From the NCBI GenBank assembly GCA_963675135.1, contig OY776124.1:23744066-23808065 (forward strand): DNA of 64,000 nucleotides. The letters are read 5' to 3'. Positions 37,051-50,384 of the stretch are shown here, piece by piece. Positions within the stretch are counted from its first letter, which is position 1. Every line of letters starts with the position of its first letter. A program made the translations under genes and the position numbers. The DNA is from Galeopsis tetrahit (taxonomy: Eukaryota > Streptophyta > Magnoliopsida > Lamiales > Lamiaceae). The notes below the pieces were generated by a model. It saw nothing but the letters and a program-made list of their open reading frames with translations, did not search any database and was not told the origin of the DNA.

Positions 37051-37315
37051 TGGCACTATAAACGAGTTATAGAAAACAACAACCCTAGAACCAATGTGAA
37101 TTGGTAATGGTTAACTCTTTTGCAATTAGTGAAACTTTTCAAAAAGAGAGAATGTGTGAATCGGAGAAAGTGCGCTTCCACATTATAGTGGGTTAAACTA
37201 TAGAGTTTTTGAGCACTAACGAATGTGATTTTCCGCAAAATAAAGAAAACATAAAGTTTGCTTGGTCACCAAGCAATCCTACAAAACACTTCATTTTGGT
37301 ATTTTAGAGGTTAAA

Positions 37316-39406
37316 TGACACCATTATAGAAAACAACAACCCTAGAACCAATATGAATTGGTAATGGTTAACTCTTTTGAAATTAGTGAAACTTTTCAAA
37401 AACAGAGAATGAGTGAATCGATGAAAGTGCACTTCCACATTATAGTGGGTTAAACTATAGAGTTTTTGAGCACTAACGAATGCGATTTTCCGCAAAATAA
37501 AGAAAACATAAAGTTTGCTAGGTCACCAAGCAATCCTACAAAACACTTCTTTTTGGTATTTTAGAGGTTAAATAGCACTATTATAGAAAACAACAACCCT
37601 AGAACCAATGTGAATTGGTAATGGTTAACTCTTTTGCAATTAGTGGAACTTTTCAAAAAGAGAGGAAGAGTGAATCGGAGAAAGTGCACGTCCACATTAT
37701 AGTGGGATAAAACTATAGAGTTTTTGAGCACTAACGAATGTGATTTTCCGCAAAATAAAGAAAACATAAAGTTTGCTTGGTCACCAAGCAATCCTACAAA
37801 ACACTTCATTTTGGTATATTAGAGGTTAAATGGCACTATAAACGAGTTATAGAAAACAACAACCCTAGAACCAATGTGAATTGGTAATGGTTAACTCTTT
37901 TGAACTTAGTGAAACTTTTCAAAAACAGAGAATGAGTGAATCGATTAAAGTGCACTTCCACATTATAGTGGGTTAAACTATAGAGTTTTTGAGCACTAAC
38001 GAATGTGATTTTCCGCAAAATAAAGAAAACATAAAGTTTGCTTGGTCACCAAGCAATCCTACAAAACACTTCATTTTGGTATTTTAGAGGTTAAATGGCA
38101 CTATTATAGAAAACAACAACCCTAGAACCAATGTGAATTGGTAATGGTTAACTCTTTTGCAATTAGTGAAACTTTTCAAAAAGAGAGGATGAGTGAATCG
38201 GAGAAAGTGCACGTCCACATTATAGTGGGATAAAACTATAGAGTTTTTGAGCACTAACGAATGCGATTTTCCGCAAAATAAAGAAAACATAAAGTTTGCT
38301 TGGTCGCCAAGCAATCCTACAAAACACTTCATTTTGGTATATTAGAGGTTAAATGGCACTATAAACGAGTTATAGAAAACAACAACCCTAGAACCAATGT
38401 GAATTGGTAATGGTTAACTCTTTTGAACTTAGTGAAACTTTTCAAAAACAGAGAATGAGTGAATCGATTAAAGTGCACTTCCACATTATAGTGGGTTAAA
38501 CTATAGAGTTTTTGAGCACTGACGAATGTGATTTTTCGCAAAATAGAGAAAACATAAAGTTTGCTTGGTCACCAAGCAATCCTACAAAACACTTCATTTT
38601 GGTATTTTAGAGGTTAAATGGCACTATTATAGAAAACAACAACCCTAGAACCAATGTGAATTAGTAATGGTTAACTCTTTTGCAATAAGTGAAACTTTTC
38701 AAAAAGAGAGGATGAGTGAATCGGAGAAAGTGCACGTCCACATTATAATGGGATAAAACTATAGAGTTTTTGAGCACTAACGAATGTGATTTTCCGCAAA
38801 ATAAAGAATACATAAAGTTTGCTTGGTCACCAAGCAATCCTACAAAACACTTCATTTTGGTATATTAGAGGTTAAATGGCACTATAAACGAGTTATAGAA
38901 AACAACAACCCTAGAACCAATGTGAATTGGTAATGGTTAACTCTTTTGAACTTAGTGAAACTTTTCAAAAACAGAGAATGAGTGAATCGATGAAAGTGCA
39001 CTTCCACATTATAGTGGGTTAAACTATAGAGTTTTTGAGCACTAACGAATGCGATTTTTCGCAAAATAAAGAAAACATAAAGTTTGCTTGGTCACCAAGC
39101 AATCCTACAAAACACTTCATTTTGGTATATTAGAGGTTAAATGGCACTATAAACGAGTTATAGAAAACAACAACCCTAGAACCAATGTGAATTGGTAATG
39201 GTTAACTCTTTTGAACTTAGTGAAACTTTTCAAAAACAGAGAATGAGTGAATCGATGAAAGTGCACTTCCACATTATAGTGGGTTAAACTATAGAGTTTT
39301 TGAGCACTGACGAATGTGATTTTTCGCAAAATAGAGAAAACATAAAGTTTGCTTGGTCACCAAGCAATCCTACAAAACACTTCATTTTGGTATTTTAGAG
39401 GTTAAA
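37316..39406 (+). repeat. 8-monomer module S S L S L S L L, copy 1 (period 2606 bp)
   Basis: Heads at 37316, 37573, 37831, 38096, 38354, 38619, 38877 and 39142. Markers in order: tgacaccatt head with accaatatgaattgg, gtttgctaggtc, a tagcac head with gaggaagagtg, atcgattaaag, ggtcgccaagc, aaatagagaaaac, and ttataatggg. Repeats at +2606 (39922) and again near 44650, 52733, 56377 and 58726. Private here is aaagaatacataaag near 38806. Confidence 0.9.
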
Positions 39407-39921
39407 TGGCACTATTATAGAAAACAACAACCCTAGAACCAATGTGAATTGGTAATGGTTAACTCTTTTGCAATAAGTGAAACTTTTCAAAAAGAGAGGA
39501 TGAGTGAATCGGAGAAAGTGCACGTCCACATTATAGTGGGATAAAACTATAGAGTTTTTGAGCACTAACGAATGTGATTTTCCGCAAAATAAAGAAAACA
39601 TAAAGTTTGCTTGGTCACCAAGCAATCCTACAAAACACTTCATTTTGGTATTTTAGAGGTTAAATGACACCATTATAGAAAACAACAACCCTAGAACCAA
39701 TGTGAATTGGTAATGGTTAACTCTTTTGTAGTTAGTGAAACTTTTCAAAAAGAGAGAATGTGTGAATCGGAGAAAGTGCGCTTCCACATTATAGTGGGTT
39801 AAACTATAGAGTTTTTGAGCACTAACGAATGTGATTTTCCGCAAAATAAAGAAAACATAAAGTTTGCTTGGTCACCAAGCAATCCTACAAAACACTTCAT
39901 TTTGGTATTTTAGAGGTTAAA

Positions 39922-42012
39922 TGACACCATTATAGAAAACAACAACCCTAGAACCAATATGAATTGGTAATGGTTAACTCTTTTGAAATTAGTGAAACTT
40001 TTCAAAAACAGAGAATGAGTGAATCGATGAAAGTGCACTTCCACATTATAGTGGGTTAAACTATAGAGTTTTTGAGCACTAACGAATGCGATTTTCCGCA
40101 AAATAAAGAAAACATAAAGTTTGCTAGGTCACCAAGCAATCCTACAAAACACTTCTTTTTGGTATTTTAGAGGTTAAATAGCACTATTATAGAAAACAAC
40201 AACCCTAGAACCAATGTGAATTGGTAATGGTTAACTCTTTTGCAATTAGTGGAACTTTTCAAAAAGAGAGGAAGAGTGAATCGGAGAAAGTGCACGTCCA
40301 CATTATAGTGGGATAAAACTATAGAGTTTTTGAGCACTAACGAATGTGATTTTCCGCAAAATAAAGAAAACATAAAGTTTGCTTGGTCACCAAGCAATCC
40401 TACAAAACACTTCATTTTGGTATATTAGAGGTTAAATGGCACTATAAACGAGTTATAGAAAACAACAACCCTAGAACCAATGTGAATTGGTAATGGTTAA
40501 CTCTTTTGAACTTAGTGAAACTTTTCAAAAACAGAGAATGAGTGAATCGATTAAAGTGCACTTCCACATTATAGTGGGTTAAACTATAGAGTTTTTGAGC
40601 ACTAACGAATGTGATTTTCCGCAAAATAAAGAAAACATAAAGTTTGCTTGGTCACCAAGCAATCCTACAAAACACTTCATTTTGGTATTTTAGAGGTTAA
40701 ATGGCACTATTATAGAAAACAACAACCCTAGAACCAATGTGAATTGGTAATGGTTAACTCTTTTGCAATTAGTGAAACTTTTCAAAAAGAGAGGATGAGT
40801 GAATCGGAGAAAGTGCACGTCCACATTATAGTGGGATAAAACTATAGAGTTTTTGAGCACTAACGAATGCGATTTTCCGCAAAATAAAGAAAACATAAAG
40901 TTTGCTTGGTCGCCAAGCAATCCTACAAAACACTTCATTTTGGTATATTAGAGGTTAAATGGCACTATAAACGAGTTATAGAAAACAACAACCCTAGAAC
41001 CAATGTGAATTGGTAATGGTTAACTCTTTTGAACTTAGTGAAACTTTTCAAAAACAGAGAATGAGTGAATCGATTAAAGTGCACTTCCACATTATAGTGG
41101 GTTAAACTATAGAGTTTTTGAGCACTGACGAATGTGATTTTTCGCAAAATAGAGAAAACATAAAGTTTGCTTGGTCACCAAGCAATCCTACAAAACACTT
41201 CATTTTGGTATTTTAGAGGTTAAATGGCACTATTATAGAAAACAACAACCCTAGAACCAATGTGAATTGGTAATGGTTAACTCTTTTGCAATAAGTGAAA
41301 CTTTTCAAAAAGAGAGGATGAGTGAATCGGAGAAAGTGCACGTCCACATTATAATGGGATAAAACTATAGAGTTTTTGAGCACTAACGAATGTGATTTTC
41401 CGCAAAATAAAGAAAACATAAAGTTTGCTTGGTCACCAAGCAATCCTACAAAACACTTCATTTTGGTATATTAGAGGTTAAATGGCACTATAAACGAGTT
41501 ATAGAAAACAACAACCCTAGAACCAATGTGAATTGGTAATGGTTAACTCTTTTGAACTTAGTGAAACTTTTCAAAAACAGAGAATGAGTGAATCGATGAA
41601 AGTGCACTTCCACATTATAGTGGGTTAAACTATAGAGTTTTTGAGCACTAACGAATGCGATTTTTCGCAAAATAAAGAAAACATAAAGTTTGCTTGGTCA
41701 CCAAGCAATCCTACAAAACACTTCATTTTGGTATATTAGAGGTTAAATGGCACTATAAACGAGTTATAGAAAACAACAACCCTAGAACCAATGTGAATTG
41801 GTAATGGTTAACTCTTTTGAACTTAGTGAAACTTTTCAAAAACAGAGAATGAGTGAATCGATGAAAGTGCACTTCCACATTATAGTGGGTTAAACTATAG
41901 AGTTTTTGAGCACTAACGAATGCGATTTTCCGCAAAATAAAGAAAACATAAAGTTTGCTTGGTCACCAAGAAATCCTACAAAACACTTCATTTTGGTATT
42001 TTAGAGGTTAAA
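39922..42012 (+). repeat. 8-monomer module, copy 2
   Basis: Same markers as 37316-39406 at +2606. The unit at 41225 has ttataatggg but keeps ttggtaatgg, whereas the matching units in copies 1, 3, 4 and 5 have ttagtaatgg. The final L unit (41748) has ttttccgc and aaataaag where copy 1 has ttttcgc and aaatagag. The module is followed by the copied segment at 42013. Confidence 0.9.
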
Positions 42013-45000
42013 TGACACTATTATAGAAAACAACAACCCTAGAACCAATGTGAATTGGTAATTGTTAACTCTTTTGCAATTAGTGAAACTTTTCAAAAAG
42101 AGAGGATGAGTGAATCGGAGAAAGTGCACTTCCACATTATAGTGGGATAAAACTATAGAGTTTTTGAGCACTAACGAATGTGATTTTCCGCAAAATAAAG
42201 AAAACATAAAGTTTGCTTGGTCACCAAGCAATCCTACAAAACACTTCATTTTGGTATTTTAGAGGTTAAATGGCATTATTATAGAAAACAACAACCCTAG
42301 AACCAATTCACTAAACGAGTTATAGAAAACAACAACCCTAGAACCAATGTGAATTGGTAATGGTTAAATCTTTTGAACTTAGTGAAACTTTTCAAAAACA
42401 GAGAATGAGTGAATCGATGAAAGTGCACTTCCACATTATAGTGGGTTAAACTATAGATTTTTTGAGCACTAACGAATGCGATTTTTCGCAAAATAAAGAA
42501 AACATAAAGTTTGCTTGGTCACCAAGCAATCCTACAAAACACTTCATTTTGGTATTTTAGAGGTTAAATGGCACTATTATAGAAAACAACAACCCTAGAA
42601 CCAATGTGAATTGGTAATGGTTAACTCTTTTGCAATTAGTGAAACTTTTCAAAAAGAGAGGATGAGTGAATCGGAGAAAGTGCACGTCCACATTATAGTG
42701 GGATAAAACTATAGAGTTTTTGAGCACTAACGAATGTGATTTTCCGCAAAATAAAGAAAACATAAAGTTTGCTTGGTCACCAAGCAATCCTACAAAACAC
42801 TTCATTTTGGTATATTAGAGGTTAAATGGCACTATAAACGAATTATAGAAAACAACAACCCTAGAACCAATGTGAATTGGTAATGGTTAACCTTTTGTAG
42901 TTAGTGAAACTTTTCAAAAAGAGAGAATGTATGAATCGGAGAAAGTGCACTTCCACATTATAGTGGGATAAACTATATAGTTTTTTAGCACTAACGAATG
43001 TGATTTTCCGCAAAATAAAGAAAACATAAAGTTTGCTTGGTCACCAAGCAATCCTACAAAACACTTCATTTTGGTATTTTAGAGGTTAAATGACACTATT
43101 ATAGAAAACAACAACCCTAGAACCAATGTGAATTGGTAATGGTTAACAATTTTGCAATTAGTGAAACTTTTCAAAAAGAGAGGATGTGTGAATCGGAGAA
43201 AGTGCACGTCCACATTATAGTGGGATAAAACTATAGAGTTTTTGAGCACTAACGAATGTGATTTTCCGCAAAATAAAGAAAACATAAAGTTTTCTTGGTC
43301 ACCAAGCAATCCTACAAAACACTTCATTTTGGTATATTAGAGGTTAAATGGCACTATAAACGAGTTATAGAAAACAACAACCCTAGAACCAATGTGAATT
43401 GGTAATGGTTAACTCTTTTGTATTTAGTGAAACTTTTCAAAAAGAGAGAATGTGTGAATCGGAGAAAGTGCACTTCCACATTATAGTGGGATAAACTAGA
43501 GTTTTTGAGCACTAACGAATGTGATTTTCCGCAAAATAAAGAAAACATAAAGTTTGCTTGGTCACCAAGCAATCCTACAAAACACTTCATTTTGGTATTT
43601 TAGAGGTTAAATGGCACTATTATAGAAAACAACAACCCTAGAACCAATGTGAATTGGTAATTGTTAACTCTTTTGCAATTAGTGAAACTTTTCAAAAAGA
43701 GAGGATGAGTGAATCGGAGAAAGTGCACGTCCACATTATAGTGGGATAAAACTATAGAGTTTTTGAGCACTAACGAATGCGATTTTCCGCAAAATAAAGA
43801 AAACATAAAGTTTGCTTGGTCGCCAAGCAATCCTACAAAACACTTCATTTTGGTATATTAGAGGTTAAATGGCACTATAAACGAGTTATAGAAAACAACA
43901 ACCCTAGAACCAATGTGAATTGGTAATGGTTAACTCTTTTGAACTTAGTGAAACTTTTCAAAAACAGAGAATGAGTGAATCGATTAAAGTGCACTTCCAC
44001 ATTATAGTGGGTTAAACTATAGAGTTTTTGAGCACTGACGAATGTGATTTTTCGCAAAATAGAGAAAACATAAAGTTTGCTTGGTCACCAAGCAATCCTA
44101 CAAAACACTTCATTTTGGTATTTTAGAGGTTAAATGGCACTATTATAGAAAACAACAACCCTAGAACCAATGTGAATTGGTAATGGTTAACTCTTTTGCA
44201 ATAAGTGAAACTTTTCAAAAAGAGAGGATGAGTGAATCGGAGAAAGTGCACGTCCACATTATAGTGGGATAAAACTATAGAGTTTTTGAGCACTAACGAA
44301 TGTGATTTTCCGCAAAATAAAGAAAACATAAAGTTTGCTTGGTCACCAAGCAATCCTACAAAACACTTCATTTTGGTATTTTAGAGGTTAAATGACACCA
44401 TTATAGAAAACAACAACCCTAGAACCAATGTGAATTGGTAATGGTTAACTCTTTTGTAGTTAGTGAAACTTTTCAAAAAGAGAGAATGTGTGAATCGGAG
44501 AAAGTGCGCTTCCACATTATAGTGGGTTAAACTATAGAGTTTTTGAGCACTAACGAATGTGATTTTCCGCAAAATAAAGAAAACATAAAGTTTGCTTGGT
44601 CACCAAGCAATCCTACAAAACACTTCATTTTGGTATTTTAGAGGTTAAATGACACCATTATAGAAAACAACAACCCTAGAACCAATATGAATTGGTAATG
44701 GTTAACTCTTTTGAAATTAGTGAAACTTTTCAAAAACAGAGAATGAGTGAATCGATGAAAGTGCACTTCCACATTATAGTGGGTTAAACTATAGAGTTTT
44801 TGAGCACTAACGAATGCGATTTTCCGCAAAATAAAGAAAACATAAAGTTTGCTAGGTCACCAAGCAATCCTACAAAACACTTCTTTTTGGTATTTTAGAG
44901 GTTAAATAGCACTATTATAGAAAACAACAACCCTAGAACCAATGTGAATTGGTAATGGTTAACTCTTTTGCAATTAGTGGAACTTTTCAAAAAGAGAGGA

Positions 45001-45160
45001 AGAGTGAATCGGAGAAAGTGCACGTCCACATTATAGTGGGATAAAACTATAGAGTTTTTGAGCACTAACGAATGTGATTTTCCGCAAAATAAAGAAAACA
45101 TAAAGTTTGCTTGGTCACCAAGCAATCCTACAAAACACTTCATTTTGGTATATTAGAGGT
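42013..45160 (+). repeat. Segmental copy of 20766-23914 (offset 21247)
   Basis: Monomer order and markers repeat those of 20766-23914, including the 38-bp extra head (42271), ggttaacaattttg (near 43143), gtatttag (near 43430), aaatagagaaaac and tgcgcttcc. A private 1-bp deletion gives ggttaaccttttg near 42889. The final unit is of the gaggaagagtg type, like the neighbouring modules, whereas 23660 has gaggatgagtg, so the block was joined to or converted by the local family. Confidence 0.86.
42271..42308 (+). repeat. Partial monomer: extra 38-bp head, copy 4
   Basis: Same junction, 21247 bp after copy 1. The following monomer has gattttttgagc like copy 1, whereas copies 2 and 3 have gatttttttagc, so copy 4 is closer to copy 1 than to its nearer neighbours. 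Confidence 0.92.
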
Positions 45161-47521
45161 TAAATGGCACTATAAACGAGTTATAGAAAACAACAACCCT
45201 AGAACCAATGTGAATTGGTAATGGTTAACTCTTTTGAACTTAGTGAAACTTTTCAAAAACAGAGAATGAGTGAATCGATTAAAGTGCACTTCCACATTAT
45301 AGTGGGTTAAACTATAGAGTTTTTGAGCACTAACGAATGTGATTTTCCGCAAAATAAAGAAAACATAAAGTTTGCTTGGTCACCAAGCAATCCTACAAAA
45401 CACTTCATTTTGGTATTTTAGAGGTTAAATGGCACTATTATAGAAAACAACAACCCTAGAACCAATGTGAATTGGTAATGGTTAACTCTTTTGCAATTAG
45501 TGAAACTTTTCAAAAAGAGAGGATGAGTGAATCGGAGAAAGTGCACGTCCACATTATAGTGGGATAAAACTATAGAGTTTTTGAGCACTAACGAATGCGA
45601 TTTTCCGCAAAATAAAGAAAACATAAAGTTTGCTTGGTCGCCAAGCAATCCTACAAAACACTTCATTTTGGTATATTAGAGGTTAAATGGCACTATAAAC
45701 GAGTTATAGAAAACAACAACCCTAGAACCAATGTGAATTGGTAATGGTTAACTCTTTTGAACTTAGTGAAACTTTTCAAAAACAGAGAATGAGTGAATCG
45801 ATTAAAGTGCACTTCCACATTATAGTGGGTTAAACTATAGAGTTTTTGAGCACTGACGAATGTGATTTTTCGCAAAATAGAGAAAACATAAAGTTTGCTT
45901 GGTCACCAAGCAATCCTACAAAACACTTCATTTTGGTATTTTAGAGGTTAAATGGCACTATTATAGAAAACAACAACCCTAGAACCAATGTGAATTAGTA
46001 ATGGTTAACTCTTTTGCAATAAGTGAAACTTTTCAAAAAGAGAGGATGAGTGAATCGGAGAAAGTGCACGTCCACATTATAATGGGATAAAACTATAGAG
46101 TTTTTGAGCACTAACGAATGTGATTTTCCGCAAAATAAAGAAAACATAAAGTTTGCTTGGTCACCAAGCAATCCTACAAAACACTTCATTTTGGTATATT
46201 AGAGGTTAAATGGCACTATAAACGAGTTATAGAAAACAACAACCCTAGAACCAATGTGAATTGGTAATGGTTAACTCTTTTGAACTTAGTGAAACTTTTC
46301 AAAAACAGAGAATGAGTGAATCGATGAAAGTGCACTTCCACATTATAGTGGGTTAAACTATAGAGTTTTTGAGCACTAACGAATGCGATTTTTCGCAAAA
46401 TAAAGAAAACATAAAGTTTGCTTGGTCACCAAGCAATCCTACAAAACACTTCATTTTGGTATATTAGAGGTTAAATGGCACTATAAACGAGTTATAGAAA
46501 ACAACAACCCTAGAACCAATGTGAATTGGTAATGGTTAACTCTTTTGAACTTAGTGAAACTTTTCAAAAACAGAGAATGAGTGAATCGATGAAAGTGCAC
46601 TTCCACATTATAGTGGGTTAAACTATAGAGTTTTTGAGCACTGACGAATGTGATTTTTCGCAAAATAGAGAAAACATAAAGTTTGCTTGGTCACCAAGCA
46701 ATCCTACAAAACACTTCATTTTGGTATTTTAGAGGTTAAATGGCACTATTATAGAAAACAACAACCCTAGAACCAATGTGAATTGGTAATGGTTAACTCT
46801 TTTGCAATAAGTGAAACTTTTCAAAAAGAGAGGATGAGTGAATCGGAGAAAGTGCACGTCCACATTATAGTGGGATAAAACTATAGAGTTTTTGAGCACT
46901 AACGAATGTGATTTTCCGCAAAATAAAGAAAACATAAAGTTTGCTTGGTCGCCAAGCAATCCTACAAAACACTTCATTTTGGTATATTAGAGGTTAAATG
47001 GCACTATAAACGAGTTATAGAAAACAACAACCCTAGAACCAATGTGAATTGGTAATGGTTAACTCTTTTGAACTTAGTGAAACTTTTCAAAAACAGAGAA
47101 TGAGTGAATCGATTAAAGTGCACTTCCACATTATAGTGGGTTAAACTATAGAGTTTTTGAGCACTGACGAATGTGATTTTTCGCAAAATAGAGAAAACAT
47201 AAAGTTTGCTTGGTCACCAAGCAATCCTACAAAACACTTCATTTTGGTATTTTAGAGGTTAAATGGCACTATTATAGAAAACAACAACCCTAGAACCAAT
47301 GTGAATTGGTAATGGTTAACTCTTTTGCAATAAGTGAAACTTTTCAAAAAGAGAGGATGAGTGAATCGGAGAAAGTGCACGTCCACATTATAGTGGGATA
47401 AAACTATAGAGTTTTTGAGCACTAACGAATGTGATTTTCCGCAAAATAAAGAAAACATAAAGTTTGCTTGGTCACCAAGCAATCCTACAAAACACTTCAT
47501 TTTGGTATTTTAGAGGTTAAA
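44650..47521 (+). repeat. 8-monomer module, copy 3, with dimer extension
   Basis: Offsets of 7334 and 4728 bp relate it to copies 1 and 2. It has ttagtaatgg and ttataatggg in the S unit near 45953. After the module come S, L and S units (46741, 46999, 47264), in which an L unit with atcgattaaag and aaatagagaaaac alternates with an S unit with gcaataag, the 523-bp dimer also seen at 48567 and 49090. Confidence 0.87.
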
Positions 47522-50384
47522 TGACACCATTATAGAAAACAACAACCCTAGAACCAATGTGAATTGGTAATGGTTAACTCTTTTGTAGTTAGTGAAACTT
47601 TTCAAAAAGAGAGAATGTGTGAATCGGAGAAAGTGCGCTTCCACATTATAGTGGGTTAAACTATAGAGTTTTTGAGCACTAACGAATGTGATTTTCCGCA
47701 AAATAAAGAAAACATAAAGTTTGCTTGGTCACCAAGCAATCCTACAAAACACTTCATTTTGGTATATTAGAGGTTAAATGGCACTATAAACGAGTTATAG
47801 AAAACAACAACCCTAGAACCAATGTGAATTGGTAATGGTTAACTCTTTTGAACTTAGTGAAACTTTTCAAAAACAGAGAATGAGTGAATCGATGAAAGTG
47901 CACTTCCACATTATAGTGGGTTAAACTATAGAGTTTTTGAGCACTAACGAATGCGATTTTTCGCAAAATAAAGAAAACATAAAGTTTGCTTGGTCACCAA
48001 GCAATCCTACAAAACACTTCATTTTGGTATATTAGAGGTTAAATGGCACTATAAACGAGTTATAGAAAACAACAACCCTAGAACCAATGTGAATTGGTAA
48101 TGGTTAACTCTTTTGAACTTAGTGAAACTTTTCAAAAACAGAGAATGAGTGAATCGATGAAAGTGCACTTCCACATTATAGTGGGTTAAACTATAGAGTT
48201 TTTGAGCACTGACGAATGTGATTTTTCGCAAAATAGAGAAAACATAAAGTTTGCTTGGTCACCAAGCAATCCTACAAAACACTTCATTTTGGTATTTTAG
48301 AGGTTAAATGGCACTATTATAGAAAACAACAACCCTAGAACCAATGTGAATTGGTAATGGTTAACTCTTTTGCAATAAGTGAAACTTTTCAAAAAGAGAG
48401 GATGAGTGAATCGGAGAAAGTGCACGTCCACATTATAGTGGGATAAAACTATAGAGTTTTTGAGCACTAACGAATGTGATTTTCCGCAAAATAAAGAAAA
48501 CATAAAGTTTGCTTGGTCGCCAAGCAATCCTACAAAACACTTCATTTTGGTATATTAGAGGTTAAATGGCACTATAAACGAGTTATAGAAAACAACAACC
48601 CTAGAACCAATGTGAATTGGTAATGGTTAACTCTTTTGAACTTAGTGAAACTTTTCAAAAACAGAGAATGAGTGAATCGATTAAAGTGCACTTCCACATT
48701 ATAGTGGGTTAAACTATAGAGTTTTTGAGCACTGACGAATGTGATTTTTCGCAAAATAGAGAAAACATAAAGTTTGCTTGGTCACCAAGCAATCCTACAA
48801 AACACTTCATTTTGGTATTTTAGAGGTTAAATGGCACTATTATAGAAAACAACAACCCTAGAACCAATGTGAATTGGTAATGGTTAACTCTTTTGCAATA
48901 AGTGAAACTTTTCAAAAAGAGAGGATGAGTGAATCGGAGAAAGTGCACGTCCACATTATAGTGGGATAAAACTATAGAGTTTTTGAGCACTAACGAATGT
49001 GATTTTCCGCAAAATAAAGAAAACATAAAGTTTGCTTGGTCGCCAAGCAATCCTACAAAACACTTCATTTTGGTATATTAGAGGTTAAATGGCACTATAA
49101 ACGAGTTATAGAAAACAACAACCCTAGAACCAATGTGAATTGGTAATGGTTAACTCTTTTGAACTTAGTGAAACTTTTCAAAAACAGAGAATGAGTGAAT
49201 CGATTAAAGTGCACTTCCACATTATAGTGGGTTAAACTATAGAGTTTTTGAGCACTGACGAATGTGATTTTTCGCAAAATAGAGAAAACATAAAGTTTGC
49301 TTGGTCACCAAGCAATCCTACAAAACACTTCATTTTGGTATTTTAGAGGTTAAATGGCACTATTATAGAAAACAACAACCCTAGAACCAATGTGAATTGG
49401 TAATGGTTAACTCTTTTGCAATAAGTGAAACTTTTCAAAAAGAGAGGATGAGTGAATCGGAGAAAGTGCACGTCCACATTATAGTGGGATAAAACTATAG
49501 AGTTTTTGAGCACTAACGAATGTGATTTTCCGCAAAATAAAGAAAACATAAAGTTTGCTTGGTCACCAAGCAATCCTACAAAACACTTCATTTTGGTATT
49601 TTAGAGGTTAAATGACACCATTATAGAAAACAACAACCCTAGAACCAATGTGAATTGGTAATGGTTAACTCTTTTGTAGTTAGTGAAACTTTTCAAAAAG
49701 AGAGAATGTGTGAATCGGAGAAAGTGCGCTTCCACATTATAGTGGGTTAAACTATAGAGTTTTTGAGCACTAACGAATGTGATTTTCCGCAAAATAAAGA
49801 AAACATAAAGTTTGCTTGGTCACCAAGCAATCCTACAAAACACTTCATTTTGGTATTTTAGAGGTTAAATGACACCATTATAGAAAACAACAACCCTAGA
49901 ACCAATATGAATTGGTAATGGTTAACTCTTTTGAAATTAGTGAAACTTTTCAAAAACAGAGAATGAGTGAATCGATGAAAGTGCACTTCCACATTATAGT
50001 GGGTTAAACTATAGAGTTTTTGAGCACTAACGAATGCGATTTTCCGCAAAATAAAGAAAACATAAAGTTTGCTAGGTCACCAAGCAATCCTACAAAACAC
50101 TTCTTTTTGGTATTTTAGAGGTTAAATAGCACTATTATAGAAAACAACAACCCTAGAACCAATGTGAATTGGTAATAGTTAACTCTTTTGCAATTAGTGG
50201 AACTTTTCAAAAAGAGAGGAAGAGTGAATCGGAGAAAGTGCACGTCCACATTATAGTGGGATAAAACTATAGAGTTTTTGAGCACTAACGAATGTGATTT
50301 TCCGCAAAATAAAGAAAACATAAAGTTTGCTTGGTCACCAAGCAATCCTACAAAACACTTCATTTTGGTATTTTAGAGGTTAAA
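47522..50384 (+). repeat. 11-monomer HOR, copy 1 (period 2863 bp)
   Basis: Heads at 47522, 47779, 48044, 48309, 48567, 48832, 49090, 49355, 49613, 49870 and 50127 (S L L S L S L S S S S) repeat exactly at +2863. Inside it, two L-S dimers of 523 bp sit in tandem (48567-49612). The last unit has the private gtaatagttaac near 50171. Confidence 0.93.
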
